This document shows, piece by piece, positions 29,600-37,937 of a stretch of DNA of 60,177 bases. The notes below the pieces were generated by a model. It made no database searches. It was not told the DNA's origin and worked only from the letters and a program-made list of their open reading frames with translations. The DNA is from Proteocatella sphenisci DSM 23131 (GTDB lineage: Bacteria; Bacillota; Clostridia; Peptostreptococcales; Filifactoraceae): positions 1 through 60,177 of the forward strand of contig NZ_AUID01000018.1 in assembly GCF_000423525.1 (NCBI RefSeq), in the 5' to 3' direction. How positions within the stretch are numbered: the first letter of the stretch is position 1; every line of letters begins with the position of its first letter. The translations under genes were made by a program, and so were the position numbers.

Positions 29600-29792
29600 A
29601 TTTTTCTCCCTCAAATATAAATATAATAATGTAAATATTATTAACAGTAGTAGTAGTAGGGCCTGTGAATTTGTGGATAAGTGCTTGACTTAATTCTGGA
29701 GGAACATCTACAGCTATTAATAAGTCTGTGGATAAAAAACGCTTTTTTCAGGCTGTTTTGTGGATAAAAAAACGATAAAAAGACCTGTTTTT
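29600..29792. promoter_or_regulatory. dnaA-dnaN intergenic origin element (DnaA boxes, GC patch, DnaA-trio)
   Basis: Three perfect DnaA boxes, all TGTGGATAA on the plus strand: 29672-29680, 29727-29735, 29759-29767; a weak box TGTGAATTT at 29664-29672. Immediately left are GGGCCTG and then four TAG triplets (29648-29659), preceded by CAG and TAA; beyond them is an AT-rich stretch (29605-29645). Box, GC-rich patch, TAG-trio and AT-rich DNA in this order and strand match the basal unwinding system described for Bacillus oriC, so strand opening probably begins here. Confidence 0.8.
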
Positions 29793-31112
29793 TTAGTTAT
29801 TTTTTATATCGTTAATTATATTTTCTATTTTATCTTTCAAGTCTTTGTTCTTTTTTAGATCAGTGCTTATTTTATCATGTGCATGCATGACAGTTGTGTG
29901 GTCTTTGCCTCCAAAGCTTTCTCCAATTTTTGGAAGTGACAGGTCCGTAAGTTCACGACTCAGATACATTGCAACTTGTCTTGGAAATGCAATCTCTCTT
30001 GTTCTCTTTTTAAGATTAAAGTCAGAAATCTTTATGCTGTAGTACTGAGAGACTTTTTCTTTTATAAGGTCGACGTTAATTTCTTTGTTTACCTTACCGC
30101 TTATGAGATCCTTAAGCGCCTCACATGCCAGTTCATATGTGATCTCTTTATTGGTAAGATCAGCATATGCGAAAATTCTTATAAGAGCTCCCTCGAGTTC
30201 TCTTATGTTGGATTTTATATTTTTTGCTATATGAATAGTGACTTCATCAGGAACGTGTTTGTTTTCTTCCTGAGCCTTCTTTCTAAGTATGGCAATCCTG
30301 GTCTCATAGTCGGGTGATTGTATATCAGCAATAAGACCCATTTCAAATCTTGATCTTAATCTGTCTTCAAGTGTAGGTATTTCTTTTGGAGGCCTGTCAC
30401 TTGATATGATTATTTGTTTATTTGCATTGTGAAGAGCATTAAAAGTATGGAAAAATTCTTCCTGTGTACTTTCTTTTCCTGCTATAAATTGAATATCGTC
30501 TACAAGAAGGACGTCGACATTTCGGTATTTATTTCTGAAAGCCTCATTCTTGTCATCTTTTATTGAGTTTATAAGTTCATTTGTAAAATTTTCTGATGAA
30601 AGGTAGAGTACTTTTGCGTTTGAGTTCTGATTGAGTATATAGTGACCTATAGCGTGCATAAGGTGAGTTTTACCAAGTCCAACACCACCATATATAAATA
30701 ATGGATTGTATGCTTTTGCAGGAGACTCTGCAACAGCGACGCATGCAGCATGTGCAAATCGGTTACTGTTACCTATTACAAAACTGTCAAAGGTATTTTT
30801 AGGGTTGAGGTTGCTGCTTATAATTTTTTCTTTCTGGACCTCATTCTTGTTTGTTACGGGTATTTCTTCCAGAGAAGTTATAACGGTTATATTTATCGAT
30901 TTTCCTGCTATATCCTGGGCAAGAGATTCCAGTTTCTGTCTGTGATTGTTATCTATGACTTCCTTTATAAAAGGAAGTTTGGTAAATAAAATCAGTTCAG
31001 TTTCCCTCAGTGTAACGGGTTCGAGCTTGCTGAAAAAGGAATCAAAGAAAGTTTCTGACACTGTTGCCTTGAGCCTTTCTATTATTTTCTCCCATAGTGC
31101 ATAAGCATCCAT
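29793..31112 (-). CDS. dnaA: Chromosomal replication initiator DnaA
   Basis: 439 residues with the four usual domains: I (about 1-90), a short linker II, the AAA+ domain III (Walker [18 protein letters not shown], Walker [13 protein letters not shown], sensor region [18 protein letters not shown]) and domain IV with signature [15 protein letters not shown] for DnaA-box recognition. GGAGG precedes the ATG. It is first in the replication operon; its promoter at 31176-31204 is followed by two DnaA boxes, giving autoregulation. Confidence 0.98.
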   Translation of the reverse strand: MDAYALWEKIIERLKATVSETFFDSFFSKLEPVTLRETELILFTKLPFIKEVIDNNHRQKLESLAQDIAGKSINITVITSLEEIPVTNKNEVQKEKIISSNLNPKNTFDSFVIGNSNRFAHAACVAVAESPAKAYNPLFIYGGVGLGKTHLMHAIGHYILNQNSNAKVLYLSSENFTNELINSIKDDKNEAFRNKYRNVDVLLVDDIQFIAGKESTQEEFFHTFNALHNANKQIIISSDRPPKEIPTLEDRLRSRFEMGLIADIQSPDYETRIAILRKKAQEENKHVPDEVTIHIAKNIKSNIRELEGALIRIFAYADLTNKEITYELACEALKDLISGKVNKEINVDLIKEKVSQYYSIKISDFNLKKRTREIAFPRQVAMYLSRELTDLSLPKIGESFGGKDHTTVMHAHDKISTDLKKNKDLKDKIENIINDIKNN

Positions 31113-31585
31113 TATTAACCTCCATATATAATATTAACAACTTATCAACAAAAAATGTGGATAAGTTATAGAGTAATTATAGCAAATAATTCATGTTAAG
31201 TAAAACAGAATAAATAAAATAAATTAAGAATATTCCTGTGGACTAATAATAAACTAATTTTTTTTAAAATTTTATAAACAGGCTGTTGATAAAATTTATA
31301 GATAAAAAATAATATTTTAAGTGTTGATTTTTAAGAAAAAAGTTATATTTTACACAGAATTTATAATTATCAAATTACTTATCCACAAAGTTATTAACAG
31401 GTGTGGATAAGTGTATAAAAAGATATTAACATACAGGGGAAAAAACTGTGAAAAAAGTCATAAAAATTTATAATAGAATTTCTTAAGAGTTTATCAACAG
31501 GTTGTTATTAACTAATACACAGCAAAAAATGCATATATATATTGTTTTTAAAACAAAAAATCAATCCTCTGGAATCAAGAAAAGC
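31113..31585. promoter_or_regulatory. oriC: DnaA-box region upstream of dnaA
   Basis: Non-coding and very AT-rich. Perfect DnaA boxes: 31156-31164 (minus), 31379-31387 (plus), 31402-31410 (minus). One-mismatch boxes: TTATCAACA 31142-31150 and 31491-31499, TTATTAACA 31391-31399, TGTTGATAA 31284-31292. Gene orientation switches across this segment. Together with the dnaA-dnaN element it forms a bipartite origin. Confidence 0.92.
31176..31204 (-). promoter_or_regulatory. dnaA promoter
   Basis: On the minus strand TTTACT (31204-31199), 17-nt spacer, TATAAT (31181-31176). The DnaA boxes at 31156-31164 and 31142-31150 lie just after the expected start site, so DnaA can repress its own gene. Confidence 0.75.
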
Positions 31586-31614
31586 TTGACATAGTCGGCT
31601 CTAGAATATATAAT
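31586..31614 (+). promoter_or_regulatory. Consensus sigma-A promoter of rpmH
   Basis: TTGACA (31586-31591), 17-nt spacer, TATAAT (31609-31614): both hexamers and spacing are perfect. Confidence 0.92.
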
Positions 31615-31689
31615 GTTTTTTATGATATGCGTAAATAGAGACAGTCTCTATCAATAGAATATGTGCAATATGAAAGGCGGGTGGAAAAA

Positions 31690-31824
31690 ATGAAAAGAAC
31701 TTATCAACCAAAGACAAGACAAAGAAAAAGAGAGCATGGTTTTAGAAAAAGAATGGGCTCATCAAATGGTCAAAACATACTAAAAAGAAGAAGAGCAAAA
31801 GGAAGAAAAAGACTATCTGCATAA
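31690..31824 (+). CDS. rpmH: 50S ribosomal protein L34
   Basis: 44 residues: [20 protein letters not shown] then [20 protein letters not shown] and RLSA. This is a full-length, highly conserved L34. AAGGCGGG precedes the ATG. It is first in the rightward unit rpmH-rnpA-yidD-yidC-jag. Confidence 0.98.
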   Translation: MKRTYQPKTRQRKREHGFRKRMGSSNGQNILKRRRAKGRKRLSA

Positions 31825-31827
31825 TAT

Positions 31828-31856
31828 AAGGGCCGCGTGATGTTGTGGCCTTTTTT
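31828..31856 (+). terminator. Terminator/attenuator between rpmH and rnpA
   Basis: GGCCGC pairs with GTGGCC around a short loop, followed by TTTTTT. It probably lowers expression of rnpA relative to rpmH, since no separate strong rnpA promoter is visible. Confidence 0.75.
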
Positions 31857-31882
31857 GTTATATATTTAGTCAGAGGTATAAA

Positions 31883-32245
31883 ATGAACTTTTCAAGATTA
31901 AAAAAAGATTCTGACTTTAAGAGGGTATATAATAAAGGAAAATCTTATGGGTGCAAGAATTTAGTTCTGTATTACTTGCCTAATGGAACAGATGAATTTA
32001 GAGTTGGTTTTTCGATTTCTAAAAAAGTTGGAAAAGCAATAGTAAGAAACAGGATTAGAAGATATCTCAAAGAAAGTCTGAAATTTTATAATCCACAGGG
32101 AAATGGTCTGGATATGATATTCATAGGAAGAGTTGCAGCCAATGAATCTGATTTTCATGATGTAAAAAAATCTGTGGGGTATCTGTTTAAGAAAACAGGT
32201 TTAAAAATATATGAAAAAAACAATAACAAAAGTACTAATCTATAG
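31883..32245 (+). CDS. rnpA: Ribonuclease P protein component
   Basis: Protein subunit that helps the RNase P RNA trim the 5' ends of tRNA precursors. 120 residues, with the RNR signature in [16 protein letters not shown] and the N-terminal [18 protein letters not shown] block. The ATG follows AGAGGT. Its last 35 nt overlap yidD. Confidence 0.96.
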   Translation: MNFSRLKKDSDFKRVYNKGKSYGCKNLVLYYLPNGTDEFRVGFSISKKVGKAIVRNRIRRYLKESLKFYNPQGNGLDMIFIGRVAANESDFHDVKKSVGYLFKKTGLKIYEKNNNKSTNL

Positions 32246-32435
32246 TATAGAGCTTTATCAAAAATTCATATCTCCTCTCAAAAGAGTCCCAACATGTAGG
32301 TTTTACCCCACATGTTCGAGTTATGCCCTCGAAGCAGTAAAAAAACATGGACCCTTTAAGGGAAGTTATATGGCATTAAAACGCATATTAAAATGTCATC
32401 CATTTCATGATGGAGGATATGATCCTGTTCCATAA
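32211..32435 (+). CDS. yidD: Membrane protein insertion efficiency factor YidD
   Basis: 74 residues with the conserved Cys-rich block [20 protein letters not shown] and [14 protein letters not shown] at the end. It aids YidC-dependent insertion. It begins inside the 3' end of rnpA, in another frame, so translation is coupled. Confidence 0.95.
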   Translation: MKKTITKVLIYSIELYQKFISPLKRVPTCRFYPTCSSYALEAVKKHGPFKGSYMALKRILKCHPFHDGGYDPVP

Positions 32436-32462
32436 TGTAACAATTTAGTCAAGGAGGAAGAT

Positions 32463-33161
32463 TTGTCAACAATACTAGGTTTTTTATTAAAATTCATTTA
32501 TCAGGTAGTTGGCCATTACGGTCTGGCTATTATAGTATTTACTATAGTTGTTAAGATGTGTCTGTTGCCACTTACTGCAGCGCAGAACAAATCTATGTCT
32601 TCTATGCAGGAAATACAACCAAAGATGGATGAAATAAAAAAGAAATATCCTGACAACAAAGATAAACAGAACCAGCTTATCATGGAGTTATATCAGCAGC
32701 ACAAGGTAAATCCAATGATGGGATGTCTGCCAATTCTAATACAGTTTCCCATACTCATAGGATTGTTTAATGTACTTCGTGAACCGGTAAAATACGTATT
32801 CTCAACGCAAGCAGCGTATACAGCTGCGGACACAGGGTTTTTATGGATAAAATCTATGGCTACTCCAGACGTTATAGCTATTGCGGGGATTTCAATACCA
32901 TTTATACTTCCTGTACTAGCTGCAATTTCAACATTCTTTGAGTCATATATGATGCAAAAGGGACAGCCAAAAAACCCTACTACATCAATTATGCTTTATA
33001 TGATGCCAGTAATGATACTTGTATGGGGAGTTAGTTTTCCAGCGGGACTTTCACTTTATTGGGCAGTATCAAATATATTCTCTATAATACAAAGAAGAGT
33101 TACCGCATACATGAAGAAGAATAAAGAGACAGCTAAAGGTGGCTCTAAGGGGGCTAAATAA
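32463..33161 (+). CDS. yidC: Membrane protein insertase YidC
   Basis: 232 residues, the short Gram-positive form with five membrane segments (starting VGHYGLAIIVFTIVVKMCLL; the hydrophilic groove arginine/lysine region follows). The sequence KMDEIKKKYPDNKDKQNQLIMELYQQH is the cytoplasmic hairpin, here given in the family-typical order. It starts with TTG at 32463 after AAGGAGGA. It lacks the lipobox seen in Bacillus SpoIIIJ. Its stop overlaps the jag start (TAATG). Confidence 0.94.
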   Translation: MSTILGFLLKFIYQVVGHYGLAIIVFTIVVKMCLLPLTAAQNKSMSSMQEIQPKMDEIKKKYPDNKDKQNQLIMELYQQHKVNPMMGCLPILIQFPILIGLFNVLREPVKYVFSTQAAYTAADTGFLWIKSMATPDVIAIAGISIPFILPVLAAISTFFESYMMQKGQPKNPTTSIMLYMMPVMILVWGVSFPAGLSLYWAVSNIFSIIQRRVTAYMKKNKETAKGGSKGAK

Positions 33162-33898
33162 TGAATTATGTAGAAATAGTTGGAAAAACAAGAGAAGAAG
33201 CAGTCGAAAAAGCTCTTTTGGAGCTGAATGCAAAGATTGAAGATGTAACAATTGACGTAGAAGAGCAGAAACCCAAAGGATTTTTTGGATTTTTGGCTAA
33301 AAAAGAATTGAGAGTAAAAGTTACTCTTAAAGAAACTAAAAAAACAGATGAAGATCTTGAAGATTTTAGTTTCGCATCAAAAGGATTTTCGCTTGAAGAT
33401 GATAAAAAAGATGATTCAAAAATTCTAAAAGAATCTGTAATAGACGAAAATTCAAAGGAAATGGCAAAGAAATTTTTAGAAGATATATTCACTACACTGG
33501 AAATAAATGCTGAAATAAATATCAGTGAAAATGAAGGATGTCTTTGTATAGGTGTAACAGGTGATGAAGCCTCAAGGCTTATAGGAAGAAGAGGAGAATC
33601 TCTGGATTCGCTTCAGATGCTCACTGGGCTTGCAGTTAACAGAGACAGAGACAAATATGTCAAGGTGCTTCTGGATATAGAAAATTACAGAGCAAAGAGG
33701 GAAGAATCACTCATAAAGTATGCAAACAAGATGGCAAGGCAATCTGCAAAGCAGCGCAGAGTAATCAAGCTCGAGCCTATGAATCCATACGAGAGAAGAA
33801 TAATTCACTCGGCACTTCAGTCAGACAGATATGTAAAGACCTACAGCGAAGGAAAAGATCCTTACAGAAAAATAGTAATAGAACCAAAGTATAAATAA
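33161..33898 (+). CDS. jag: RNA-binding protein Jag (KhpB)
   Basis: 245 residues: Jag N-terminal domain (about 1-50; VEIVGKTREEAVEKALLEL), an acidic linker, KH domain with LIGRRGESLDSLQMLTG, and R3H domain (LEPMNPYERRIIHSALQSD). It binds RNA with KhpA and affects cell division and envelope in Firmicutes. It is the last gene of the rpmH unit: a strong hairpin follows and mnmE/mnmG do not. Confidence 0.93.
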   Translation: MNYVEIVGKTREEAVEKALLELNAKIEDVTIDVEEQKPKGFFGFLAKKELRVKVTLKETKKTDEDLEDFSFASKGFSLEDDKKDDSKILKESVIDENSKEMAKKFLEDIFTTLEINAEINISENEGCLCIGVTGDEASRLIGRRGESLDSLQMLTGLAVNRDRDKYVKVLLDIENYRAKREESLIKYANKMARQSAKQRRVIKLEPMNPYERRIIHSALQSDRYVKTYSEGKDPYRKIVIEPKYK

Positions 33899-33902
33899 CA
33901 TT

Positions 33903-33954
33903 AATTAAAGAATAGCTGAAGTATATGTATACTTCGGTTATTCTTTAATTTTTT
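33903..33954 (+). terminator. Terminator after jag
   Basis: A long stem: TTAAAGAATAGCTGAAGTA with its complement ending GGTTATTCTTTAA, then AATTTTTT. It closes the rpmH-jag unit. Confidence 0.88.
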
Positions 33955-33966
33955 GAGGAGCTAATT

Positions 33967-35379
33967 ATGATTTCAAAAACAGATGAATTAGAAAAAAGAA
34001 GTAATAGCAAAAGTTTGAACCCTATGGAAAATGAAAAAATATCAAAACTTCTTATCAAATTTGCAATTCCCAGTGTAGTATCCATGGTGGTAAATGCACT
34101 TTACAATATAGTAGATCAGATATTTATAGGTCAGGGTGTAGGTTATCTTGGTAATGCGGCAACAAATGTTGCTTTTCCTTTTGTAACAATAACTATGGCT
34201 ATATCACTCATGACAGCAAATGGAGCTGCAGCGCTTTACAGCCTCAAGCTTGGCAGCAATGAAAGAGAAAGTGCATCAGATACAATAGGTAATGCAGTAA
34301 GCATAATGATAATAGCAGGGATTACTTTATTTTTATCAGGAATGATGTTTTTCAAACCACTTTTAAAGATATTTGGGGCTACTGAGGCTGTGATGCCATA
34401 TGCGGTTGAGTATACAAGAATTATAATAATCGGCCTTCCCTTTGTGGTTGTAAGTACTGGATTAAATGCTTTGATAAGGGCTGATGGAAGTCCCAAATAT
34501 TCTATGTACTCAATGCTTTCGGGTGCTCTTATAAATATTATACTAGACCCTCTTTTCATATTTGTGTTTGATATGGGAGTTGGAGGAGCTGCAATAGCAA
34601 CTATAATTGGTCAATTTGCAGCTATGATCCTGAGTCTTAGATATCTGGGAATGTTTAAGAACGTGATAATAAAAAAAGAGATATTCAGAATAAAAAAAGA
34701 GACAGCAGCAAAAATATTTTCATTTGGAGCATCAAGTTTTGTAACACAAATGTCTATAACCCTGGTACAGATAACTATAAACAACACAATAAGACATTTT
34801 GGATCTATGTCAGTATATGGAACAGACATACCACTTTCAGTGATTGGTATAGTTATGAAAGTAAACATGCTTGTAACTTCTGTAATACTTGGTATAGCCA
34901 TAGGTTCACAACCAATATGGGGATATAATTATGGAGCCCAGAGGTTTGACAGAGTAAAAAAAACATACAGGTTGTCTATAGCGTCAGCATCAGTATTTTC
35001 AATTACTGGATTTCTTGTATTTCAAATTTTCACACCTCAGGTTGTGAGTATATTTGGTTCAGAGAGTCAGTTATATAATGAATTCGCAGTAAAAGCCTTT
35101 AGAGTCTTTCTTTCAGGTATATTTGTCCTGGGATTTCAGATAACCTCATCAATATACTTTCAGGCTATTGGAAAACCTGTAAAATCAGCCTTTCTTTCAC
35201 TTTTAAGGCAGGTACTTCTGCTTGCTCCGCTCGTTGTTATACTCCCATACTTGTATGGATTAGATGGTCTTTTATATGCAGGTCCAATTGCAGATATAAC
35301 ATCAGCAGTGATAACAGTATTTTTTATATCATATGAAATGAAAAAGATGAACAAAATGCAGCAGGGGAAGATTGCTTAA
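33967..35379 (+). CDS. MATE family multidrug/cation efflux transporter
   Basis: 470 residues with twelve predicted membrane helices in two halves; ALYNIVDQIFIGQGVGYLGN near the start and the PIWGYNYGAQRFDRVKKTYR region between halves are typical of NorM/MepA-like MATE exporters (Na+ or H+ driven). GAGGAG precedes the ATG. The gene stands alone between two terminators. Substrate not predictable. Confidence 0.9.
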   Translation: MISKTDELEKRSNSKSLNPMENEKISKLLIKFAIPSVVSMVVNALYNIVDQIFIGQGVGYLGNAATNVAFPFVTITMAISLMTANGAAALYSLKLGSNERESASDTIGNAVSIMIIAGITLFLSGMMFFKPLLKIFGATEAVMPYAVEYTRIIIIGLPFVVVSTGLNALIRADGSPKYSMYSMLSGALINIILDPLFIFVFDMGVGGAAIATIIGQFAAMILSLRYLGMFKNVIIKKEIFRIKKETAAKIFSFGASSFVTQMSITLVQITINNTIRHFGSMSVYGTDIPLSVIGIVMKVNMLVTSVILGIAIGSQPIWGYNYGAQRFDRVKKTYRLSIASASVFSITGFLVFQIFTPQVVSIFGSESQLYNEFAVKAFRVFLSGIFVLGFQITSSIYFQAIGKPVKSAFLSLLRQVLLLAPLVVILPYLYGLDGLLYAGPIADITSAVITVFFISYEMKKMNKMQQGKIA

Positions 35380-35401
35380 ATTAAAAAAATCTTATAAAAA
35401 T

Positions 35402-35437
35402 AAAAAATACCAGGCAATTACATGCTCTGGTATTTTT
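35402..35437. terminator. Bidirectional terminator
   Basis: AAAAAATACCAG pairs with CTGGTATTTTT. It lies between the convergent MATE gene and the lipoprotein gene. Confidence 0.85.
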
Positions 35438-35443
35438 GGATAT

Positions 35444-35944
35444 TTATGAGATAAACTCTAATGTAAACCCATTTATGGTTTCGCCATTCATTGATAACAT
35501 AGTTATTCTTATATCTTCTTTAACAAATTTAAATTTTGATTCACCATCATTAACAAACCCATGTTCAGAAAGAATTTTTGCACCTTCAGTACATTTTATT
35601 CCAATTTGCATTGAATAAACAGTATACTCAGGATTCTTGAAGGTAATCCTTTTTACGCTCATCTTATCAATGTCTATTCCCAGATTAAGATTTAAATCAG
35701 AATATTCATATTCATAACCTATTATGCAGGGGCTCTTTTCAAAATTGGCTCCAATTAAATCAAGAACTGATTTTTCTTTCATCCCCAGCTGCATTCCGGC
35801 AATGCTGACATTGCTGTTTATAGTTTCGGCAGTTTCAGAAAGTTCTGGCCCAGAATTGCAGCCGGACAATAAGAAAATGCTCATTGTAAATATAAATGTC
35901 AAAAAAAGAGAATTTCTTTTATTTTTCTGTTGCATATCCGGCAT
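35444..35944 (-). CDS. Small lipoprotein, function unknown
   Basis: 166 residues. Signal peptide and lipobox FLLSGC (lipid-carrying Cys at about 29), then a soluble domain of about 130 residues with IAGMQLGMKEKSVLDLIG, reminiscent of SmpA/BLIP-like folds (Gly-Met-turn then LxG), but I cannot name the family. The start lies inside the 3' end of the rhodanese gene: ATG at 35944 or 35935. The two lipoproteins are therefore translationally coupled and probably work in one place at the outer face of the membrane. Confidence 0.72.
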   Translation of the reverse strand: MPDMQQKNKRNSLFLTFIFTMSIFLLSGCNSGPELSETAETINSNVSIAGMQLGMKEKSVLDLIGANFEKSPCIIGYEYEYSDLNLNLGIDIDKMSVKRITFKNPEYTVYSMQIGIKCTEGAKILSEHGFVNDGESKFKFVKEDIRITMLSMNGETINGFTLEFIS

Positions 35945-36452
35945 TCTCCCACGCTATTATTCCGCCTGGACATCTGTAAACATTATTATATCCTAATTCT
36001 TTGGCAATAACTGCTCCAACATCACTTCTTTCACATGCAACAAAACCACAGTAAACAACTACGGGAATATCCTTGTTAGTACCTAAAAGTGAAGTAAAAG
36101 CTTCTTTTTGTTCCGCGGTTACATCTGCCATACCTGTTTTTGGGAGTTCAGCATTTAAAGCTCCGGGGATACGTCCTTTTGCATAGCTGTCTGCAGGCAT
36201 AGTATCAATTATAATCATTTCTTTACCCTCAGTAGTCCAGGTATTCAACTCCTCTGTACCTATAAGCTCATAGCCACCATCATTTACTGTGTTAACAAGC
36301 TTCATGGAAGCCTTCTCTATAGCAACTTCATTTCCATCAACAGAAGTTCCTACAGAATTTAATGTAGCAGAAGCGTCATTTCCACTGCTGCATCCAGCCA
36401 GAACGGCTGCAGATAACGTAAGTACCATCAATAATGTTAAAAATCTTTTCAT
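35919..36452 (-). CDS. Rhodanese-like lipoprotein
   Basis: 177 residues. Lipobox VLAGC (Cys21) anchors it outside the cell membrane. The rhodanese domain (about 62-175) has the catalytic Cys135 in VVYCGFVACERSD and the structural RIPGALNAE and YRCPGGIIAWENAGY blocks. The active loop is CGFVAC, with a second Cys that might form a disulfide. An extracellular sulfurtransferase would fit sulfur or redox handling at the surface, but no partner enzyme is nearby. Confidence 0.87.
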   Translation of the reverse strand: MKRFLTLLMVLTLSAAVLAGCSSGNDASATLNSVGTSVDGNEVAIEKASMKLVNTVNDGGYELIGTEELNTWTTEGKEMIIIDTMPADSYAKGRIPGALNAELPKTGMADVTAEQKEAFTSLLGTNKDIPVVVYCGFVACERSDVGAVIAKELGYNNVYRCPGGIIAWENAGYATEK

Positions 36453-36713
36453 GAATTTTTCCTCCCTGATTTATATAAAATATCCATTTAAATTGTAACA
36501 TAAAAATAATTAACAAATTAATAGAAAAAGCCTATGGTTATGATACAAAATGGTTATATCAAAAATTCATAAATGTAGACCAATAGTTTATATCTTTTAT
36601 GGAAAAACAATTAAAATCCAAATAAACTGAAAAATAAAACGTTTTGATAAACTGTATATAAATATAATGGTGGCATGAATAAGCTTATTCTTATGATAAA
36701 GGAAAGGTGTTTT
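36453..36713. other. Intergenic region with divergent promoters expected
   Basis: It separates the leftward rhodanese gene from the rightward M20 gene. I see an AT-rich stretch, an imperfect direct repeat of ATGGTTATGATACAAAATGG type near 36533-36560, and a -10-like TATAAT at about 36660, without a convincing -35. No gene seen. Confidence 0.4.
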
Positions 36714-37916
36714 ATGAAAAATATAATAGAAAAACAAAATCTGAATAACCTGCTTTCCACCCTCATAAAGATACCGAGTCCATATTTTGAAGAAGAAAAA
36801 ATAATGGAGTATGCCTGCAGTTGGCTTAAACAAAGAAATGTTCCCGCGCAGATTCACCGTTATCACGAAAAAGAAATAACTAATTTCGAGGGAATGAATG
36901 TAATAGGAACGATTGACAGTGGAAAAGAAGGACCGGTTATATATTTTAATGGACATCTTGATACAGTAAGGCTTTGCAGTGGTTGGACACAGCCACCTTA
37001 TGATGCAGTTGTAAAAGATGGAAATATGTACGGAGTTGGCGCGCTGGATATGAAAAGCGGATGCGCAATTATAATGGAGGTGCTGGCTGAATTTGTAAAA
37101 AATGTATCTGATTTCAGAGGAAAGATAATTTATAATCTGGTTTCTGATGAAGAAGGACCGTTTGGGCTGGGGACTACATATTTGATAAATGATAAAAAAA
37201 TCCAAATGGCAGATCTTGCTATAATTACAGAGCCAAGTGCAGGGTTTGCTAGGGTAAAATCTCCATCGATATCACTCGGAGCAAGGGGTGGATACAACTA
37301 CAAGGTGAAACTTTATGGAAAATCATCACACGCAGCGGCGCCAGAGCTTGGAATAAATGCACTTCTTGATGCAGCAAAGCTCGCATGTGAGCTTGAAAAA
37401 ACGGAGATGAAAGAAGATGAAAAACTTGGAAAAGGTTCACACTGCCTCATAGGCATGAGTGGAGGAGGGCAGTCTTGCAGTGTTCCTGATTATGCAGAGA
37501 TAGAAGTTTTCAGGCATATAGTAAGAGGCGAAGGCATAGATACTATAAAAGAAGAAATACATGAGGCAGCCAAAAGAGCAGATCTGACCAGCAAGTATAA
37601 GATAGAGCTCAGGAGCTCTCCTGCAGAAAATTTTGATGGTGGCTTTGAGCCTTATGTGATTGATGAAAATAATAAATATTTAGATATGCTAAAAAAATCA
37701 ATAAACAAGGTTTGCGGTGAGGATGCCAGTATAACGTATTTCAAAAGCATGGGAGATTTTAATTATATCGGAGGAAAACTTTCAATTCCAACGGTTATAT
37801 TCGGGCCAGAAGGAGAAAATTATCATGGAAGTGATGAGTATGTAAATCTCGACTCTGTTTGGGAAACCGCCCAGAGTATATATGATTTTCTTGTATGTAC
37901 ACTTTCACAAGACTAG
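36714..37916 (+). CDS. M20 family metallohydrolase (YgeY/ArgE-DapE-like)
   Basis: 400 residues from the ATG at 36714 (GGAAAGGTG upstream). Zinc ligands of the M20 fold: His81 and Asp83 in FNGHLDTV, Asp112 in ALDMKSG, catalytic Glu146 and metal ligand Glu147 in VSDEEGP, C-terminal His in NYHGSDEYV. Members remove acyl or amino-acid groups from peptides and ureido compounds. The sequence resembles YgeY-type hydrolases of anaerobic purine/amino-acid catabolism, but that sub-assignment is only a guess. It starts a run M20-RocB-amidohydrolase-BTAD-AGCS. Confidence 0.85.
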   Translation: MKNIIEKQNLNNLLSTLIKIPSPYFEEEKIMEYACSWLKQRNVPAQIHRYHEKEITNFEGMNVIGTIDSGKEGPVIYFNGHLDTVRLCSGWTQPPYDAVVKDGNMYGVGALDMKSGCAIIMEVLAEFVKNVSDFRGKIIYNLVSDEEGPFGLGTTYLINDKKIQMADLAIITEPSAGFARVKSPSISLGARGGYNYKVKLYGKSSHAAAPELGINALLDAAKLACELEKTEMKEDEKLGKGSHCLIGMSGGGQSCSVPDYAEIEVFRHIVRGEGIDTIKEEIHEAAKRADLTSKYKIELRSSPAENFDGGFEPYVIDENNKYLDMLKKSINKVCGEDASITYFKSMGDFNYIGGKLSIPTVIFGPEGENYHGSDEYVNLDSVWETAQSIYDFLVCTLSQD

Positions 37917-37937
37917 TTAATGAAGAGGAGAATTCAC

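Noticed and set aside
36597-37205. Long leftward open frame opposite the first M20 gene
   Set aside because: Antisense to a conserved enzyme; Phe/Tyr/Ile-rich composition typical of a shadow frame, with no family match.
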